Positions 8,837 through 19,150 of a stretch of DNA of 64,000 nucleotides are shown piece by piece. The notes beneath the pieces were generated by a model that saw only the letters and a program-made list of their open reading frames with translations, ran no database searches and had not been told where the DNA came from. Source of the DNA: Vombatus ursinus (Eukaryota; Chordata; Mammalia; Diprotodontia; Vombatidae); NCBI RefSeq assembly GCF_900497805.2, contig NW_020954630.1, positions 1,277,573 through 1,341,572 on the forward strand, read 5' to 3'. The translations under genes and the position numbers were made by a program. Numbering within the stretch: position 1 is the first letter of the stretch; each line of letters opens with the position of its first letter.

Positions 8837-11800
8837 GTAGGACTTTGGGGTCCAAACTAATGCTAAAGGGCAACTAGACATTCCTCCTATAGTCGATCTA
8901 GCCCCGGTAAGAAGGAAAGAGCAATGGTGGGCTCTCTTAAAAGCTCCCATAATAGCCTTGAATGTGGCATTCAACCTGTTTGGCCAAGACTGGCCAACCA
9001 GATGGCAAAGTCAGAAGTTACAAAGCTACAAATATGGCTAATCTGCCTGAATGACAGATAGAATGAGAAAGAACAATATGCTATAGAATCGTCCAGCATG
9101 CTCTTTGGTCACATACACTGTAGCCGGAGAGAATATGACGGAACTTAGTATACTGTGATCCAGAGTGCATGTTACAGCCATCATCATTATTGTTACTATG
9201 TCTCACTCTTTTCATCCTACTTTCCAGTTTACAAAGTGCTCTTCTCTCCACAATTCTGTGAAAGGGGTAGTTTAGGAGTTTTTCAAGGGGACTGTTTTAT
9301 CTGAACAGGTAATCTTTTGGTTGTGGAGAGTTCCCTAGGATGGCAACTTCCTCCAGTGATGAAGATCAGCAAATTCTCTTTAGCTTATAGTGTACAGAAT
9401 TGCCTGGGACGAGGAAAGGTTAAGTGACTCTCCCACGGTCAGACAGCTAGTATGTCAAGTCACGCCAAATCAGTAAGGATTTATTAAGTACTTACTGTGT
9501 GTTAGGCATTGGGTAGCTAGGCAGTGCAGTGCCAGGTCTGGAGTCAGGAGAACCTGAGTTCAAATTTTACCTCAGACACTAGCTATGTGATCCTGGGCAA
9601 GTCACTTAATCCTATTTGCCTCAGTTTCCTCATTTAAAAAAAATGATCTGGAGGAAGAAATGGCAAACCACTCCAGTATCTTTGCCAAGAAAACCTCAAA
9701 TGAGGTCATGAAGAATGACTAAAATTTCATGATTCCATAACTGAAAAATTACTGAACACATGTGCTAGGCACTGTACTAAGCACTGGAGATACAAAGAAA
9801 GGCAAAAACAGTCCCTGTGTCAGAGACAGATTTGAACCCAGGACTTCCTGTATCCAAGACCAGCCTACTATCCCTTATAACATACTGTCTTTTTATCCAT
9901 GTAATTATTATATTGCATTTTGTATTATAACATTTGTGCATTTATTTTCTTCTCTAGTAAATCGTATGGTCCTTTAGGGCAGGGACTCTCTTATTTATCT
10001 TTGTAACTCCCTCAGAGCTTAGCGAAATGCCTTGCACATAGTAGGTGCTTTACCCACGTTTGCTGAACTGAATTGAATTAGAGCAGGAGTTCTTAACAAT
10101 TTGTGTGTGTGTGTCATGAACCACTTTGATTGTCTGGTGAATCCTGGGGATTCCATAGAATAATGTATCCTGATTTTAGAGATGATGGGACTGAGGTTCA
10201 GTGACTCCCAAGGGTAGTTTAGCTCATAAGCATCAGAGTTAGGATTCGAACTCAGGCCTCCCGACTCAAAGTTCAGTGTTCTTGTTGAATTACATGGCAT
10301 AGAAACAGAATCATTTCCAGATGGAGACTTCACATGTAGGCAGCTTCATTATCCTCTTTGGTCTCGAGTAAGCAAAAAACCTTATGCCATCTTAAGCGCA
10401 ATGGAAAGACGGAGTCATAATCTGATTCCTTTGCCCCAGAGCAACTCAGACAACTGCAGCAAAAAGAGCATGGTTTTTATAGCAATCTCAATGCCTTGAG
10501 GTGAACCACGTGGGGCAGTTGGCCAGAATAACAGCAGAATCACTCTAGCTGAGAATCTTTAAAGAGCTGCCCTGCCCAGCCCAGTCCAGCCCAGACTCCT
10601 ACATTTTAGTTTAGTGTCTCCTGGAATAGAGCCAGGTAAGCCAAGAGGGGTAGAGTTCTACACTAAAAGCTTGAGGACAGCATTGAGATTAGGCCTAAGG
10701 CTAACCTAAAATAGAGTAGGAATGCCAAGGTAGGCAAACTGGGTGCAAGTTCATGAATACCAAGTTATAAAAACTACCCAGTCCTTATTCTGTGAAAATC
10801 AAACTGATTACCTAATCTTGGTGCGTACAGATGATAATGACGGTGATGAGGAGGAAGAGGAGGAGGATAACTATCTTTTGTATAGCATCTACTATGTGCC
10901 AGGCACTGTGCTAACTGCTTTACAAATATTCTCTCATTTGATCCTTGCAGCAACCCTGGGAAGTAGGTGTTATAATTATTCCCATTTTACAGAAGAGGAA
11001 GCTGGAGGAAACAAAGATTAAATGGTTTGTCCAAGGTCACATAGCTAGTAAGTGTCTGAAGTAGCATGTAACTTGGATGGGGGCAATTGTCACACATAAG
11101 TTGTTAGCGTAAAGAGCGTGGTTTCTATTCCTTCTCTACTCCAATCTCACAGCCCCCAAGAGTGGCTTCTGGACAAAGTAAATGCTCAGGCAAGCTGGTT
11201 GTATGAATTGTGAATGAGATCATAGATTAAGTGGAAAGGACCTAAAAGGCAGGGTTATGCTGGTAAATGTTTAACCTCTGAGGGGAGAAAAAATTGCCAA
11301 GGACACACTTTTAAGTTTGATCAGCACTATTGACATTTTCTCCATCACTTAAAGGTAGACAATCAGCAATATAATAAACCAAGCCCTGATTCATAGTTTT
11401 TGCTGATAATCTGAGGTATAAGTGCTCACACTGAAATTTTAACAATGGTCCAGCTCCAGCAGGCCACCGCTTTAAAAACGTCAAGTCTGGCCCCTCTCAT
11501 TCTACAGATGAGAAAACTGTGGCATAGAGTAGTTGATTGACTTTCTTCTTTCTTTGAAGAAGGATTTGTACCCTGATCTTTCTGTCACTAAGTAGGATTT
11601 GTAGTATGTTGCACTTTAGTGAGACCAATTGGCACTTCCAATTCCTCCTTATTTTCCTTTCACACCACACAGGCACCAAGAATGGCTTTGAGACAATGGG
11701 GATAAAGCTAGAGAACATTACCAACCCCTGGAGCCCAGGGCACTACATGGTGCAGCCAGTTCTGGAAAGAATATCGCACCACCGGGAACGCCAAGCAGCC

Positions 11801-14800
11801 TTCCGCTTTGGCCGGAAGCTACCCAAGTTCCTGCTGTTCACCAGCCCCAAGAAGAACCCCTGGGGTCATAGTCGTAGCTACCGGATACAAATCCATTCCA
11901 TGGCTGACCAAGTGCTCCCTCCCGGCTGGCAAGAAGAACAAGCAGTCACTTGGGCCAGGTAAGGGAAGGATCCCAGAGCATGCTGGTAATGGAAGAGAAT
12001 TACTTGGGAATTTTTATCCTGGGTCTGTGGATAGATTTCAGGGAATTCATGAACTTGAATGGGAAAAAAATTACATCTTTCATTATAATTGGTTGCCTTT
12101 GTAAGACTATGTATTTTATTTTATGTATTTAAAATATTATTCTAAGAAGGAGTTTGCTTCACTGGACTACCCAAGGGGCTCCATGACACACAAAAATGTT
12201 AAGAATTCCTGCTTTAACTTAATTCAGTTCAATACACATTGGTAAAGCGCCTACTGTGTGCAAGTCATTGTGCTAAGCTCTGAGGGAGTTACAAAGATAA
12301 ATAAGATATTGTCCCTGCCCTCAAGGAGCATGTAGTCTACTAAGGGAGAAGAGATATGCACAAATGCTATTAATACAAAATGTAATCTGATAAGTGTGTG
12401 TGGGGGGGGGGGGGATGAAAAGTTCTGTGACAAGCCTGAGGAAGGAGAGATCACTCCTAACAGAGGAGGATCCCAGAAAGCTTTATAAAGAAAATTGAAC
12501 CTTGAGGAACAAGCAACATTTCAATAGTCCAAGATGGTAGGAAGCACATTCAAAGAATAAGTAACATTATAAGCAAATTCACAGAGGCAACAAAGTGTGG
12601 AAAGAGTTCAGAAAACAGTGAACAGTCCAGTCTGGCAAAAGCAAAAGGTATGGTTATCCCTTCTCCATCATAGGCGTTTAGGGATGCACAATCTGGAAAA
12701 TCCACATAAAAAATTTTGACCCTCCCTTTGTACCAGAGAAGTCTGAATTTTTTCTTTTTCTTTTACAATACCTTATTGTAAAATTTAGGTTGATACTCTA
12801 CAATACATATACTTCATGCATTTCTGAGTTTCTAAACTTTTTCTGTCATCTGCTGGCTTTCACATGTCATCTGTGGCTTCCACAAAGTCCCCAAAAAATT
12901 CCCATTTAATTTTTTATACTGACCCACAATATACAGAAACCTTGATGTAGAACTGTCTGTCAATCACTCAGCAAGCATTTACTAAGCTCCTTCTGTGTGT
13001 CAGGCACTGCTGGGGGACTGAAAAATGAAAATTCCTGCACTCAAGGACATGATATTTGGAGGAGGGAGAAAGGCAATATATATAAGGGTAGGGACTGGAC
13101 CTGTCATTTCATTGGTGTAAAGAATTTCCTGGTGAGAAAACTCCCCCTACCAATGCTAGTCAGCATATTCTCTTCAGTTTATCTTCTTAGAGTATCTTGA
13201 GAGTACATCAAGAGGTCAGGTGACCTGCCCAGGGTCACACAACCTGTATGTTCAGAAATAGGACTTATTATTCGGTCTTCTTGACTTCAAGACCAGCTTT
13301 CTTTTTTTTAAGTTTTTTATTAATTTATTTTGACTTATCAACAACCACTTCCACAAGCTTTTGAGTTTTAAATTTTTCTCCCCCTCTCTCCCCCCTCCTT
13401 CCCCAAGAGAGCACACAATCTGATATAGGCTATACATATACATTCCTATTAAATATATTTTCACATTAGTGGTATTGTAAGGAAGAATTAGAACCAATAG
13501 GAGGAACCACCAGAAAGAGGAAACAAAACTCAACAGAAGAAAAAAAAATAGCAAATAGTATGCTTTGATCTGCATTAAAACTCCATAGTTCTTTCTTTGG
13601 ATGTGGATAGCATTTTCCATCATGACACCTTTGGAGATGTCTTAGATCCTTGCATGGCTGAGAAGAGCTAAGTCTATCAACATTAGTCATCACACAATGT
13701 GGCTGCTACTGTGTACAATATTCTCCTGCTTCTGCTCACTTCACTCAGCATCAGTTCATACAAGTCTTTCCAGGTTTTTCTGAAGTCTACCTACTCATCA
13801 TTTCTTATAGCACAATAGTATTCCATTACATTCATATACCACAACTTGTTCAGCCATTCCCCAATTGATGGGCATCCCCTCAGTTCCCAATTCTTTGCTA
13901 CCACAAAAAGAACTGCCATAAATATTTTTGTACATGTGGGTCCTTTACCCATTTCTGTGATCTCTTTGGGATACAGCCCTAGAAGTGCTATTGCCGGGTC
14001 AAAGGATATGCACATTTTTATAGCCCTTTGGGCATAGTTCCAAATTGCTCTCCAAAATGGTTGGATCACTTCACAACTCCACAACAATACATTAGTGTTC
14101 CAATTTTCCCACATCTTCTCCAACATTTAACATTTTCCTGTTTTGTCATGTTGGCCAATCTGATAAATGTGAGGTGGTACCTCAGAGTTGTTTTGATTTG
14201 CATTTCTCTAATCAATAATGATTTAGAGCATTTTTTCATAAGACTATAGACGGCTTTAATTTCTTCATCTGAGAACTGCCTGTTAATATCCTTTGACCAT
14301 TTATCATTTGGGGAATGACTTGTATTCTTATAAATTTGACTTAATTCTCTATATATTTTAGAAATGAGGCGCTTATCAGAAACACTGGTTGTAAAAATTC
14401 TTTCCCAGTTTTCTACTTCCCTCCTAATCTTGGTTGCATTGGCTTTGTTTGTGCAAAAACTTTTCAATTTAATGTAATCAGAATTATCCATTTTGTATTT
14501 CGTAATGTTCTCCATCTCCTGTTTGGTCATGAATTCTTCTGTTCTCCATAAATCTGACAGGTAAACTATTCCTTGCTCTCCCTGTTTGCTTAAATTATCA
14601 GCCTTTATATCTAAATCATGAACCCATTTTGACTTTATTTTGGTATATGGTGTGAGATTTTGGTCTATGCCTAGTTTCTGCCATACTCTTTTCCAGTTTT
14701 CCCAGCAGTTTTTGTCAAATAGTGAGTCTCAGAAGCTGGGATCTTTGGATTTATCAAATAGTGGATTACTATAGTCATTGACTACTGTGTCTTGCATACC

Positions 14801-17800
14801 TAACCTATTTAACTGATCCACCATTCTATTTCTTAGCCCGTATCAAGTAGTTTTGATGATTGCTGCTTTATAACACAATTTAAGATCTGGAATGGCTAGG
14901 CCACCTTCCCCTGCATTTCTTTTCATTAGTTCCCTTGATATTCTGGGCCTTTTGTTCTTCCACATGAATCTTGTTATTATTTTTTCTAACTCTATAAAAT
15001 AATTTTTGGTAGTTTGATTGGTATGGCACTGAATAAGTAAATTAGCTTAGGTAGAATTGTCATTTTTATTATATTAGCTCAGCCTACCCATGACCAATTG
15101 ATATTTTTCCAGTTATTTAGATTTGACTTAATTTGTGTGAAAAGTGTTTTGTAATTGTGTTCATATGGTTCCTGGGTTTGTTTCTGTAGGTAGACCATGA
15201 TCAACTTTCTCATTTTACTGATCATTGGCATGAGGGGAATGGAAGGCAACTAAGTAATGAAGTGCAATGAAGGCTGGACCTAGAGTTAGGAAAATCTGAG
15301 TTCAAATCTAGCCTCAGATATTTACTAGCTGTATAACCCTGATCAAGTCCTTAACTACTGTTTGCCTCAATTTCCTCAATTGTAAAATTGAGGTAATAAT
15401 AGCCCCCACCTCCAGGGTTGTTATGAGGATCAAATGAGATAATATTTATAAAGCACCTAGTACAGTGTCTGGCACATAGAAGGCGCTATCTAAATGTTAG
15501 CTATTATTTTTTATTTCTGTTATTAGACAGCCATTGAGGGGATTAGGAAAGTCTTTATGGGGAAGGTAACATTTGAACTGAACTTTGAAGGAAGCTATGG
15601 ATTCTAGGAGGCAGAAAGAAGTCAGGAAAGAGCCCATTCCTAGCATGGGAGATAACCTGTGCAAAGGCCTAGAGGTGGAGATGGAGTACTGTTTATGAGC
15701 AATAGTAGGAAGGCCAGTTTAACTGTACTGTAAAATTGTCAGTGTCAAGTAGCATTCATTTTTACAAAATTTTAAACTCCAGATTTTCCTCCCTCCTTGC
15801 CTCCCCTCCCCTCTTCCTAAAATGATAAGAAATCTGATATAGGTTATATATGTGCATGTATGTAAAACATATTTCCATATTAGTCACAATTGTGAAAGAA
15901 GAAACAGACCAAAAGGGAGGAAAAAACACCAAAAAAAAATAAAGAAAGTAAAAATAGTATGCTTTGATCTGCATTTAGAGTAAGTCCATCAGTTCTTTCT
16001 TTGGATATGGGTAGTATTTTCCATCATGAGTTCTTTGTAATTGACAGAACCAAGTGCCCAGGCCAACCAAGTTCACTACTTCACTCCTCTCCCTCAGCTC
16101 TGCTCCTGACTCTCCAAACTTCTTTCTCTGCCAAGCCCCCAACTGGGTACTTTCTCCCCTCTCCACCTTACCTTTTTCAGCTTCCTTTTATGGTTGTCAT
16201 CTCCATTAAAATATAAGCTTCTTGAAGGCAGAGACAGTCTTTTTTTGTCTTTTTTTCTTTTGGGGGGGGGGGCTAGGCAATGGGGTTAAGTGACTTGCCC
16301 AGGGTCACACAGCTAGTAAGTGTTGTGTGTCTGAGGCCGGATTTGAACTCAGGTCCTCCTGAATCCAGGGCCGGTGCTCTATCCACTGCGCCATCCAGCT
16401 GTCCCCAGAGACAGTCTTTTTGCTGGTATTTGTATCCCCAGCACTTAGCATAGCAACTCACGCACACAGTAAGTATTTAATAAGTGCTTGCTGATTTGAC
16501 TCTGTCAGTGGTAGAAAGCATAAAATTGAAGTAAAAAGAGACAAAAGTCAGAGAAAACAACCACGAGGCAATTGAAATATCTTTTGGTTTTGTTGTTTTG
16601 GTTTGTTTGGGAAGTTTTTTTGCATTCAGTTTAATTTAAACATTTGGTATAGCTTTATTAAAAAAAAAAATAAAGCCAAGACCAAAACAAAAAGTGAAAA
16701 ATATAACAAAATCTGGACCCTTCCATTTTTCAAAGAGTTCTGAAAATTCCACGTACTAAATGGAAGAGATATAACAAGATGGGAATTACACCATTAAGAT
16801 AAAATGTGGGCCTGATCTAGGAATGGGAAGGAAAGGACAGAGGTTAGGGATACTACAGAGATAGACTGGCTAGAACTTGACAACTGATTAGCAATGGGAA
16901 GTGAAGGAGAGAAGTCCAAAATAACCTCCTGGGTTTGAGTCTAGGTAACTTGGAGAATGGTTGTGCCATCAATACAGGAGGAAGGACAGGTTAAGATTGG
17001 AAAGGGACTATGATTAGTCCATTTTTTGAACATGTTGAGGTAACAGAAAGAGATCTAAGTAAGGATTTCTATTAGGGAGTTGGTGGGATAGAGGGTAAGG
17101 CTGGAGATTAGAGAGGCATTTACATGAAGATGAAGAAAAGGGTGTGGGATTGGGGAAAGGTCCATAGCCTCAGGGTGGACATGGAGCTCCTTCACTAACA
17201 GCAGCCTCCCTAACTAGGAAGGGCTTAGAGGCCACCCCAGCATCCTGAACTTCCTGACTTTCCTCCTGGCTTGCAGGTACCCTTTAGCAGTGACCAAATA
17301 CCGGGAGTCTGAGCTGATTAGCAGCAGCAGCTACAACCAGAATGATCCCTGGGACCCACCTGTGGTTTTTGAAGAATTTCTACGCAACAATGAGAAGATT
17401 GAGAACGAGGTACAAATCCCATTCCATCCTGGCCTGACCCTCAATCCATCCTTCAGAAGCCATGCCTTTAGGCCTGACTCCTCGACTTTGATATGCTATC
17501 CCAATATCCTCAACTTGAACCAATTCCCTCTCCTCAGGGAAGCTTTCTGGGTAGTTCAACCAACCAGTATGTCTGGCCTTCATACAAGAAGAAAGAGTAC
17601 TCTTGCTTTGGATTGAGAAGAGCTTAGTCCAAATCCTTCCTCAGAGACTTACTACTTATTGGAATTTGGAAAAGTCACTTAGGTTGCATGGGCCTCCATT
17701 TCCACATCTGTTCAAAAATCCAGATGGACTCCAAGACTCTTTTCAGCTCCACATCTATGATCCTGCGTCTCTCTGAAGGACTTTGGAAATTCCAATTTTA

Positions 17801-18348
17801 TTATCAGGCCAAAGGACTGAAACAGAGCTGGGAAGAAGAAATGCGTTAAGGATATCTCTTGGTCCTGATATATGGATAAGGTCCACAGGTCATTATAGGG
17901 CTGACTTTTAGTGTAAGGTTGAGCCTAGGTATCAATATAGGTATTCCTGGGTGTTAGTGGGATATTTCTTGAAACAATTTATGTCAAGAAATGTCCTATT
18001 GCCCAGATCCCAGTACCCTGCTCTCTCCTTATTGCCAACTTATATACCTAACTGATTCCCATTCCTTTCTCCCCACAGGACCTGGTAGCCTGGGTAACAG
18101 TGGGTTTCCTCCACATCCCACATTCAGAGGACATCCCTAACACAGCCACACCTGGCAACTCTGTGGGCTTCCTGCTCCGTCCTTTCAACTTCTTCTCTGA
18201 GGACCCATCTCTGGCTTCCCGAGAGGCTATCATTGTTCGGCCTCAAGCCAAAGGACCCAACCACATCCAGCGTTGGGCCCCAGATAATGTGGGAGCCTGT
18301 TGGAAAGCTTCCTCATTCAAATACAATGGCACCTACAGGCCTGTGTAA
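7252..18348 (+). CDS. AOC1: AOC1, diamine oxidase (copper amine oxidase), four coding exons
   Basis: The exons 7252-8836, 11673-11958, 17277-17409 and 18079-18348 join in frame to 757 residues (human AOC1: 751). The enzyme oxidatively deaminates histamine and putrescine to aldehyde, ammonia and hydrogen peroxide. It is a secreted, glycosylated copper homodimer. A signal peptide spans residues 1-24, with a likely cut at AMA|E. The catalytic base is Asp378 (YIDGGWGLG). The quinone cofactor (TPQ) tyrosine is Tyr466 in TVYNYDY. The copper ligands are His515 and His517 (MHTHL) and His680 (FLHIPHSED). Each is offset by five from the human residue. The end GTYRPV and the SCTDHC and GIDCP cysteines identify AOC1 rather than AOC2 or AOC3. 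N-glycosylation sites include NLS, NIT, NFS and NGT. No frame break was seen, so it looks functional. All introns are GT-AG. Confidence 0.96.
9511..9724 (+). mobile_element. tRNA-headed SINE with RTE/BovB-type tail
   Basis: Head GGGTAGCTAGGCAGTGCAG, body GTGATCCTGGGCAAGTCAC, then the distinctive tail GGCAAACCACTCCAGTATC and GAGGTCATGAAGAATGACT. Members of this type share their 3' end with RTE LINEs. It sits inside an older dispersed repeat (9460-9510 and 9745-9830). Confidence 0.8.
10085..10275 (-). mobile_element. MIR-type SINE relic
   Basis: Reverse-strand MIR core with GATTTTAGAGATGATGGGAC, TTAGGATTCGAACTCAGGC and the trailing part. It is strongly diverged. Confidence 0.55.
10865..11065 (-). 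mobile_element. MIR-type SINE
   Basis: A clear reverse-strand MIR: CTACTATGTGCCAGGCACTG, CTCATTTGATCCTTGCAGC, CCCATTTTACAGAAGAGG and CCAAGGTCACATAGCTAG in the usual order. Confidence 0.75.
11673..11958 (+). CDS. AOC1: AOC1 coding exon 2
   Basis: Opens after CACCACACAG| and completes Gly529, then reads [19 protein letters not shown] and on to ITNPWSP and [13 protein letters not shown]. It encodes part of the C-terminal catalytic domain, including RFGRKLPK at residues 573-580, the position of the heparin-binding motif in human AOC1. The donor is GCCAG|GTAAGG at 11959, and Arg is completed in the next exon. Confidence 0.96.
12228..13090 (+). repeat. Pieces of the long ancient dispersed repeat
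   Basis: Two partial starts of one family are present: GCGCCTACTGTGTGCAAGTC with CCCTCAAGGAGCATGTAG at 12245-12340, and AGCATTTACTAAGCTCC with CACTCAAGGACATG at 12970-13050. More of its body lies at 12420-12640. The family is seen many times in the window, but I cannot name it. Confidence 0.55.
13303..15198 (-). mobile_element. 5'-truncated L1, 1.9 kb, antisense inside an AOC1 intron
   Basis: On the reverse strand the ORF2 C-terminal region is readable ([47 protein letters not shown]), followed by the 3' untranslated region at 13303-13790. The tail is at the left edge. An imperfect 12-bp flanking repeat, GACCAGCTTTCT and GATCAACTTTCT, lies at 13291-13302 and 15199-15210. ORF2 has several breaks, so it cannot move. 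By eye its last 0.77 kb is about nine-tenths identical to the L1 at 6169-6931. Confidence 0.9.
15243..15510 (+). mobile_element. Full-length CORE-SINE
   Basis: A tRNA-like head, then GAGTTCAAATCTAGCCTCAG, CTCAATTGTAAAATTGAGG, GGGTTGTTATGAGGATCAAA and the tail GGCACATAGAAGGCGCTATC follow in the canonical order. Confidence 0.75.
15520..15745 (+). repeat. Long ancient dispersed repeat, middle part
   Basis: AAGTCTTTATGGGGAAGG, then TTTGAACTGAACTTTGAAGG and GTGCAAAGGCCTAGAGGTGG match the middle part of the family described at 24545-25450. It is diverged and has no coding potential. Confidence 0.5.
15757..16043 (-). mobile_element. L1 3' end fragment, second subfamily
   Basis: Reverse-strand L1 3' untranslated sequence. 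It shares ATTTCCATATTAGTCACAAT and the AGAAACAGACCAA stretch with the L1 at 55119-56211, and so belongs to a different subfamily from the 13.3-kb copy. Confidence 0.75.
16245..16406 (-). mobile_element. tRNA-headed poly(A) SINE
   Basis: Reverse-strand copy with the head at the right (CATCCAGCTGTCCCC) and a T-rich tail complement with a G12 run at the left. A 15-bp target-site duplication, AGAGACAGTCTTTTT, lies at 16230-16244 and 16407-16421. It sits inside an older repeat of the form CCAGCACTTAGCATAGC. Confidence 0.92.
16780..17160 (+). repeat. Long ancient dispersed repeat, right part
   Basis: AACTTGACAACTGATTAGC, ATGGTTGTGCCATCAATAC and GAACATGTTGAGGTAACAG occur in the order in which this family reads elsewhere. 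It is diverged. Confidence 0.5.
17277..17409 (+). CDS. AOC1: AOC1 coding exon 3
   Basis: Opens after GGCTTGCAG| and completes Arg, then reads [20 protein letters not shown] and on to NNEKIENE. The exon ends on a codon boundary at 17409, with donor GAG|GTACAA. It encodes part of the C-terminal catalytic domain, and the flanking intron sequence shows no further coding similarity. Confidence 0.96.
17410..18078 (+). other. AOC1 intron between coding exons 3 and 4
   Basis: A 0.67-kb GT-AG intron. A CORE-SINE relic lies at about 17600-17765 (CTTCCTCAGAGACTTACTAC, then GGAAAAGTCACTTAGG). The acceptor is CTTTCTCCCCACAG. Nothing else was recognised. Confidence 0.85.
18079..18348 (+). CDS. AOC1: AOC1 coding exon 4 and stop
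   Basis: Reads [20 protein letters not shown] with the third copper histidine, His680, and then [18 protein letters not shown] less conserved stretch with Cys (VGACWKASS) follows, and the protein ends GTYRPV with stop TAA at 18346-18348. In human AOC1 a cysteine in this last segment joins the two subunits; Cys in VGACWK is the likely counterpart. Confidence 0.96.
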   Translation, partial: DLVAWVTVGFLHIPHSEDIPNTATPGNSVGFLLRPFNFFSEDPSLASREAIIVRPQAKGPNHIQRWAPDNVGACWKASSFKYNGTYRPV

Positions 18349-18396
18349 TGGGGTCTCTCATGTCTCACATAGGATCCTAAGCCTCTTACATTTGTC

Positions 18397-18402
18397 AATA
18401 AA
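18397..18402 (+). terminator. AOC1: AOC1 polyadenylation signal
   Basis: AATAAA lies 49 bases after the stop, so the 3' untranslated region would be only about 70 bases long. TG/T-rich sequence follows at a moderate distance. Confidence 0.8.
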
Positions 18403-18419
18403 CATGATCAGAGTCTAGC

Positions 18420-19057
18420 TTCATGTACTGCTTTAAGAAAAGGGAAGGAAGAAAAGGAGAGGCACATGCACACATGCTCACAGAAGAAATACATACCAAA
18501 TGTCTAAATTGAAAGAAAGAGAGAGAGAGAGAGGATTATAATCTCATCTGGGTTACAGTAGTCACAGGAAAACTCTCCAATCCCACTCTGAATGTATTCT
18601 TTTGGCCTGTGTCTATCAAACTTAAACTCCTTATTATGGATTTTTTACTCCTCACTCTCTTCTTTACTCACTCTTACCTCTGATCTGTTCCTCTGACTGC
18701 ATCATCACTCAAATCCTCTTAGCATTTTTTGCTGATCTTCTTTGCTCTCTGATCCTTCATCCATTTTGTTCTCACTTAGACAAGCTGACCTCTCCCCACC
18801 TGCCAAGCTGTACCATACAACTGGGCTCCCTCAGCCCTTCAGGGACTCTGACTAAACAGAAGCCCCCACCTGAAACATAGACTTAAACTTACCTGCCCCA
18901 ACAAAGTTAGCACCTTCCCCCCAACCAGTAAATATATACTTGGGTGTGTGTGTGTGTGTGTGTGTGTTTCTTTCCTGTGTTAATTGTATAGTACACAGCA
19001 ACTAGGGGGAAAAGGTAGGGACAAGCACTGACAGAAAAAAAGAATGAAAGGAAAAGG
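18420..19057. other. Intergenic DNA downstream of AOC1
   Basis: No gene recognised. A short (GA)n run lies at about 18513-18532 and a (TG)n run at about 18943-18966. Confidence 0.6.
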
Positions 19058-19106
19058 AAGTAACACTTACTATGTGACTCTGGGCAGGTCTCTTAACCCC
19101 AGGTGC

Positions 19107-19148
<42 letters not shown>
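19058..19148 (+). repeat. SINE 3' fragment running into a (CA)20 microsatellite
   Basis: ACACTTACTATGTGACTCTG and TCTTAACCCCAGGTGCC are the end of a poly(A) SINE. The tail position is taken by a CA tract at 19109-19148, suggesting that the microsatellite grew from a SINE tail. Confidence 0.7.

Positions 19149-19150
<2 letters not shown>

Larger units (their letters stand above)
8837..11672 (+). other. AOC1 intron between coding exons 1 and 2
   Basis: A GT-AG intron of about 2.8 kb. It contains an old SINE relic on the reverse strand (about 9290-9465), a tRNA-headed SINE with an RTE-type tail (9511-9724), reverse-strand MIR relics (about 10085-10275 and 10865-11065) and pieces of the long dispersed repeat. 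No other exon was seen. Confidence 0.85.
11959..17276 (+). other. AOC1 intron between coding exons 2 and 3
   Basis: A 5.3-kb GT-AG intron, the largest inside the coding region. It is filled with old dispersed repeats (about 12228-12640, 12960-13090, 15520-15745, 16500-17160), a reverse-strand SINE relic (about 13095-13290), a 1.9-kb antisense L1, a second L1 3' end, a CORE-SINE (15243-15510) and a reverse poly(A) SINE. A G12 run follows a TG run near 12390-12414. Confidence 0.85.
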
